From contig BAAHQB010000032.1 of NCBI GenBank assembly GCA_054601695.1, positions 620,001 to 684,000 of the forward strand: a DNA stretch of 64,000 nucleotides, given 5' to 3'. Under the pieces are notes generated by a model. It did not search any database and was not told the origin of the DNA. It saw nothing but the letters and a program-made list of their open reading frames with translations. Below are positions 62,509-64,000 of the stretch, piece after piece. Within the stretch, counting starts at the first letter, position 1. The number at the start of each line of letters is the position of its first letter. The position numbers were made by a program, and so were the translations under genes. Origin of the DNA: Amorphochlora amoebiformis. Taxonomy: Eukaryota; Cercozoa; Chlorarachniophyceae.

Positions 62509-62541
<33 letters not shown>

Positions 62542-62570
62542 ACATACACACACAAACACTTATATATTTC

Positions 62571-62616
<46 letters not shown>

Positions 62617-62619
<3 letters not shown>

Positions 62620-62667
62620 CTAACCCTAGCCCTAACCCTAACCCTAACCCTAACCCTAGCCCTAACC

Positions 62668-62672
<5 letters not shown>
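62617..62672 (-). repeat. Short CCCTAA array in a TA tract
   Basis: About nine CCCTAA or CCCTAG units, flanked on both sides by long (TA)n. Confidence 0.93.
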
Positions 62673-62757
<85 letters not shown>

Positions 62758-62920
62758 CATATATACGTATATAAATAAATATATATATATATATATATAA
62801 ACATAAATACATACATACATATATATATATAAATATATATATATATTATTTAGCGGGAGAGAACCTAATTACAAAGTTTAGCAACTTTACTCAATCCCTT
62901 GTGGACAATGCTGCTATTGC

Positions 62921-64000
62921 AGGTTAGGGTTAGGGCTAGGGTTAGGGTTAGGGCTAGTGTTAGGGTTAGGGTTAGGGTTAGGGCTAGGGTTAGGGCTAGG
63001 GTTAGGGTTAGGGCTAGTGTTAGGGTTAGGGTTAGGGTTAGGGTTAGGGTTAGGGTTAGGTTTAGGGCTAGTGTTAGGGTTAGGGTTAGGGTTAGGGCTA
63101 GGGTTAGGGCCAGGGTTAGGGTTAGGGCTAGTGTTAGGGTTAGGGTTAGGGTTAGGGTAGCGTTAGGTTTAGGGCTAGTGTTAGGGTTAGGGTTAGGGTT
63201 AGGGCTAGGGTTAGGGTTAGGTTTAGGGCTAGGGTTAGGGTTAGGGTTAGGGCTAGTGTTAGGGTTAGGTTTAGGGCTAGGGTTAGGGCTAGTGTTAGGG
63301 TTAGGTTTAGGGCTAGGTTAGGTTTAGGGCTAGGGCTAGGGTTAGGGTTAGGGTTAGGGTTAGGTTTAGGGCTGGGGTAAGGGTTAGGGTTAGGATTAGG
63401 GCTAGGGCTAGGGCTACGTGTAGGGCTAGGGTTAGGGCTAGTGCTAGGATTAGGGCTAGTGTTAGGGTTAGGATTTGGCTCAGGGTTAGGGTTAGGGCTA
63501 GGGTTAGGGCTAAAGCTAGGCTCTTGGCTAAGGTTAGGGTTAGGGGTTAGGGATATAGTTAGGGTTAAGGCTAGGGTTAGGGATAGGTTAGGTGAGGGTT
63601 AAGGTTAGGGCTAGGTAGGGTCAGGGCTAAGGTTAGGGTTAGGGCTAGGGTTAGGGCTAGGGCTAGGGTTAGGCTAGGGATAAGGCTAGGGTTCGGGTTG
63701 GGGTTCAAGGGTTAGGATCAGATTATTCAGCATGTCTTAGTCCGAGGACCATTGACTCGGTTAGGGTTAGGGTTAGGGTTAGGGTTAGGGTTAGGGGTTA
63801 GGGTTTGGGTTAGAGTTAGGGTTAGGTTTAGGGTTTGGTTAGGATTAGGGTGTTTAAGGTGGGGGTTAGGGTTAGGGTTAGGGTTTTTAGAGCTAGGGTT
63901 AGGGTTAACGAGCTAGGGTTAGAGTTAACATTAGGTTAGTTAGGATTAGGGTTAAGGTTAGGGTTAGGGTTAGGTTTGTCAGGAGTTTTTTAGGGTTAAG
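62921..64000 (+). repeat. Long degenerate telomeric array reaching the window edge
   Basis: TTAGGG mixed with the variants GCTAGGG, GCTAGTG and TTTAGGG in semi-regular order, such as TTAGGGCTAGTG repeating about every 50-60 bases between 62950 and 63300. The 55-base GGATCAGATTATTCAG block recurs at 63715. Degeneracy rises toward the right. Open frames alternating LGLG and VRVR are artefacts. Whether this continues to a chromosome end cannot be seen. Confidence 0.93.

Noticed and set aside
62921-64000. True chromosome end at the right edge
   Set aside because: The array is highly degenerate with variant units and unique inserts, and similar arrays occur throughout the window, so it is interstitial-type. 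A terminal position cannot be shown.

Overview
The window is nuclear DNA of a eukaryote. It has spliced genes with GT-AG introns, a beta-tubulin gene, interstitial TTAGGG (telomere-type) arrays and extremely long (TA)n, (CA)n, (GA)n and (CTCACT)n tracts. TTAGGG repeats, many very small exons and a CD36/LIMP-2 protein that seems to carry an extra central insert (remembered from protist members of the family, not aligned here) suggest a unicellular eukaryote, perhaps of the SAR group. The sequence alone does not fix the lineage. Almost every long open frame over the TA, GA or TTAGGG tracts is a repeat artefact. The real genes were found by chaining short unique islands through splice sites whose phases agree.

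Layout: (1) 186-1489 (+), the last two visible exons of an unrecognised gene. (2) 4560-5515 (+), a compact five-exon Sds3/BRMS1-like gene (Sin3/HDAC corepressor subunit). (3) 18267 down to about 9.66 kb or further (-), a family 2 glycosyltransferase split into at least 11 well supported exons. (4) 18724-20252 (+), a two-exon beta-tubulin, divergent from the glycosyltransferase across about 456 bp. (5) 55727 down to 22606 (-), a CD36/LIMP-2/SR-B family membrane receptor of about 41 exons. It spreads about 2 kb of coding sequence over 33 kb and converges on beta-tubulin. (6) About 55.7-62.0 kb (+), an unrecognised gene whose last exons are clear. (7) 62.1-64.0 kb, an inverted decayed copy of the 55.7 kb region and a long degenerate TTAGGG array.

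The most unusual feature is how the introns grew. Around many exons the half-exon next to a splice site, together with that splice site, has been copied many times into the adjacent intron, with (TA)n or TTAGGG arrays as spacers. Donor-side pieces lie in the downstream intron and acceptor-side pieces in the upstream intron. Exon 19 of the CD36-like gene (36672-36766) has about 9 donor-side copies on one side and about 12 acceptor-side copies on the other. The same pattern occurs in at least four separate genes on both strands. Telomeric repeats also supply 3' splice sites (AACCCTAG|exon), and a donor-side piece of the glycosyltransferase gene recurs 27 kb away inside an intron of the CD36-like gene.
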